A DNA stretch of 5,766 bases from Burkholderiales bacterium (GTDB lineage Bacteria; Pseudomonadota; Gammaproteobacteria; Burkholderiales; Burkholderiaceae_C), in NCBI GenBank assembly GCA_947372225.1, contig CANBSV010000131.1:1-5766 (forward strand), written 5' to 3'. This document shows, piece by piece, positions 5,205 through 5,766 of this stretch. How positions within the stretch are numbered: the stretch's first letter is position 1; the number at the start of each line of letters is the position of its first letter. The translations under genes were made by a program, and so were the position numbers. The notes under the pieces were generated by a model that was not told where the DNA came from, searched no databases, and worked only from the letters and a program-made list of their open reading frames with translations.

Positions 5205-5234
5205 CGAACAAGGGGGCGATTGCTCGGCTGTTCG
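5205..5234. promoter_or_regulatory. Dyad in the fliE-fliF divergent intergenic region
   Basis: CGAACA (5205-5210) and TGTTCG (5229-5234) are perfect inverted repeats 18 bases apart, roughly central in the 214-base gap between the fliE and fliF starts. A second small hairpin, GGTCG-TTGG-CGACC (5234-5247), abuts it. Such symmetry in a divergent promoter region could be an activator site, for example for FlhDC, but I cannot match it to a known operator with confidence. Confidence 0.25.
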
Positions 5235-5238
5235 GTCG

Positions 5239-5266
5239 TTGGCGACCCTCAAGTCCTCCGAATAAT
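5239..5266 (+). promoter_or_regulatory. Candidate sigma-70-like promoter of fliF
   Basis: TTGGCG (5239-5244), 16 bases, AATAAT (5261-5266). The -10 matches TATAAT at five of six positions and the -35 matches TTGACA at four of six. Initiation near 5273 would give a leader of about 45 bases. I looked for a sigma-54 element (GG, ten bases, GC with TTGC) and for sigma-28 boxes in this gap and found no convincing one on either strand. A poor -35 is common where an activator is needed. Confidence 0.3.
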
Positions 5267-5317
5267 CGATTCCATCGGCCGGTGTATTCGGCTTTGCTTC
5301 CGACGTGAACGAGAACG

Positions 5318-5766
5318 ATGGACAACGCACTTACCCTGAACGCTCCAGGCGTACCGACGACGCCCGACACCGGATTCGCCTCACGTCTGGCGGCACTGCC
5401 GGCCAAGAGCAAATTCAATCTGGGCCTGGGCCTGGCGGCGCTGGCCGCGGTGGTGGTGGGCCTGATCATGTGGAGCAACGAGGGCGACTACAAGGTGCTC
5501 TACGCCAATCTGTCGGACAAGGACGGTGGCGCCATCATTGCGCAGCTGTCGCAGATGAACATCCCCTATCGCCACTCGGATGGCGGTGCCGCGATCCTGG
5601 TGCCGGCTTCCAAGGTTCATGACGCCCGGCTCAAACTGGCGTCGGCCGGCTTGCCCAAGGCTTCGGTGGGCGGTTTCGAGCTGATGGACAGCGCGCGTTT
5701 CGGCCAAACGCAGTTTCAGGAGCGCCTGACCTTTCAGCGTGGACTCGAAGGCGAGTTGAGCCGTTC
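5318..5766 (+). CDS. fliF: Flagellar MS-ring protein FliF, N-terminal part (runs off the window)
   Basis: FliF oligomerises in the inner membrane into the MS-ring, the base on which rod, export gate and C-ring are assembled. 149 codons are visible; the full protein is normally about 550 aa. After a short cytoplasmic N-terminus (1-33) there is one clear membrane helix (about 34-52, Leu/Ala/Val/Gly-rich, ending in Trp). The periplasmic YscJ/FliF-type ring-building domain follows, with YKVLYANLSDKDGGAI (57-72), a conserved VPASKVHDARLKLASAGLP segment (about 94-112) and GGFELMD after it. The ATG at 5318 has only a weak GAGAA (5311-5315) before it, but the N-terminus fits the family. It is divergent from fliE; by analogy fliG and the export ATPase genes should follow beyond the window. 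Confidence 0.95.
   Translation, partial: MDNALTLNAPGVPTTPDTGFASRLAALPAKSKFNLGLGLAALAAVVVGLIMWSNEGDYKVLYANLSDKDGGAIIAQLSQMNIPYRHSDGGAAILVPASKVHDARLKLASAGLPKASVGGFELMDSARFGQTQFQERLTFQRGLEGELSR

Noticed and set aside
5249..5275. TCAAGTCC before fliF as a possible sigma-28 -35 box
   Set aside because: At the 11-base spacing the -10 position reads GATTCCAT, which does not match GCCGATAA.
5104..5478. Long N-terminal extension of fliE on the minus strand
   Set aside because: It would overlap the fliF start and add about 125 residues to a family of about 105 aa; the ATG at 5103 has a ribosome site.

Overview
The window is GC-rich flagellar DNA with strongly GC-ending codons. It most likely comes from a betaproteobacterium of the order Burkholderiales, and the gene order and protein sequences look most like Comamonadaceae (Acidovorax/Hydrogenophaga-like). 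The family is my inference from sequence feel. The flagellar identity rests on recognisable proteins across almost the whole window.

Layout. Bases 1-88 are the 3' end of a first flagellin gene, closed by a clear intrinsic terminator. A second, complete, short flagellin (fliC, 268 aa, 314-1120) follows in tandem. Next come fliD (filament cap, 1295-2716), then fliS (flagellin chaperone), fliT (FliD/export chaperone) and a YcgR-type PilZ protein (c-di-GMP flagellar brake) in one tight run (2825-4363). After these is an unrecognised 88-aa gene (4494-4760). It converges on fliE (rod/MS-ring adaptor, minus strand, 4780-5103). FliE is divergent from fliF (MS-ring), whose 5' part (5318-5766) runs off the end. 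The fliE/fliF divergence is the same arrangement as in enteric bacteria.

Regulation. Three sites match the sigma-28 (FliA) consensus with an identical 11-base spacer. They lie before fliD (1173-1199), before fliS (2765-2791) and before the 88-aa gene (4425-4451). This separates a late block (filament, cap, chaperones, brake and the unknown protein) from the early/middle fliE and fliF genes, which show no sigma-28 site. The second fliC must also have a promoter after the terminator at 123-148, but only degenerate candidates are visible there.

The most interesting item is the 88-aa, proline-rich, cysteine-free, probably partly disordered protein. It matches no family I recognise, has a strong ribosome site, and has its own sigma-28-type promoter, so it is probably an undescribed late flagellar gene. 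Other points worth a look are a long hairpin in the fliD leader, a PilZ brake gene placed in the late chaperone operon, and near-identical 3' ends of the tandem flagellins that could recombine or convert. I saw no CRISPR array, insertion sequence, tRNA or rRNA.
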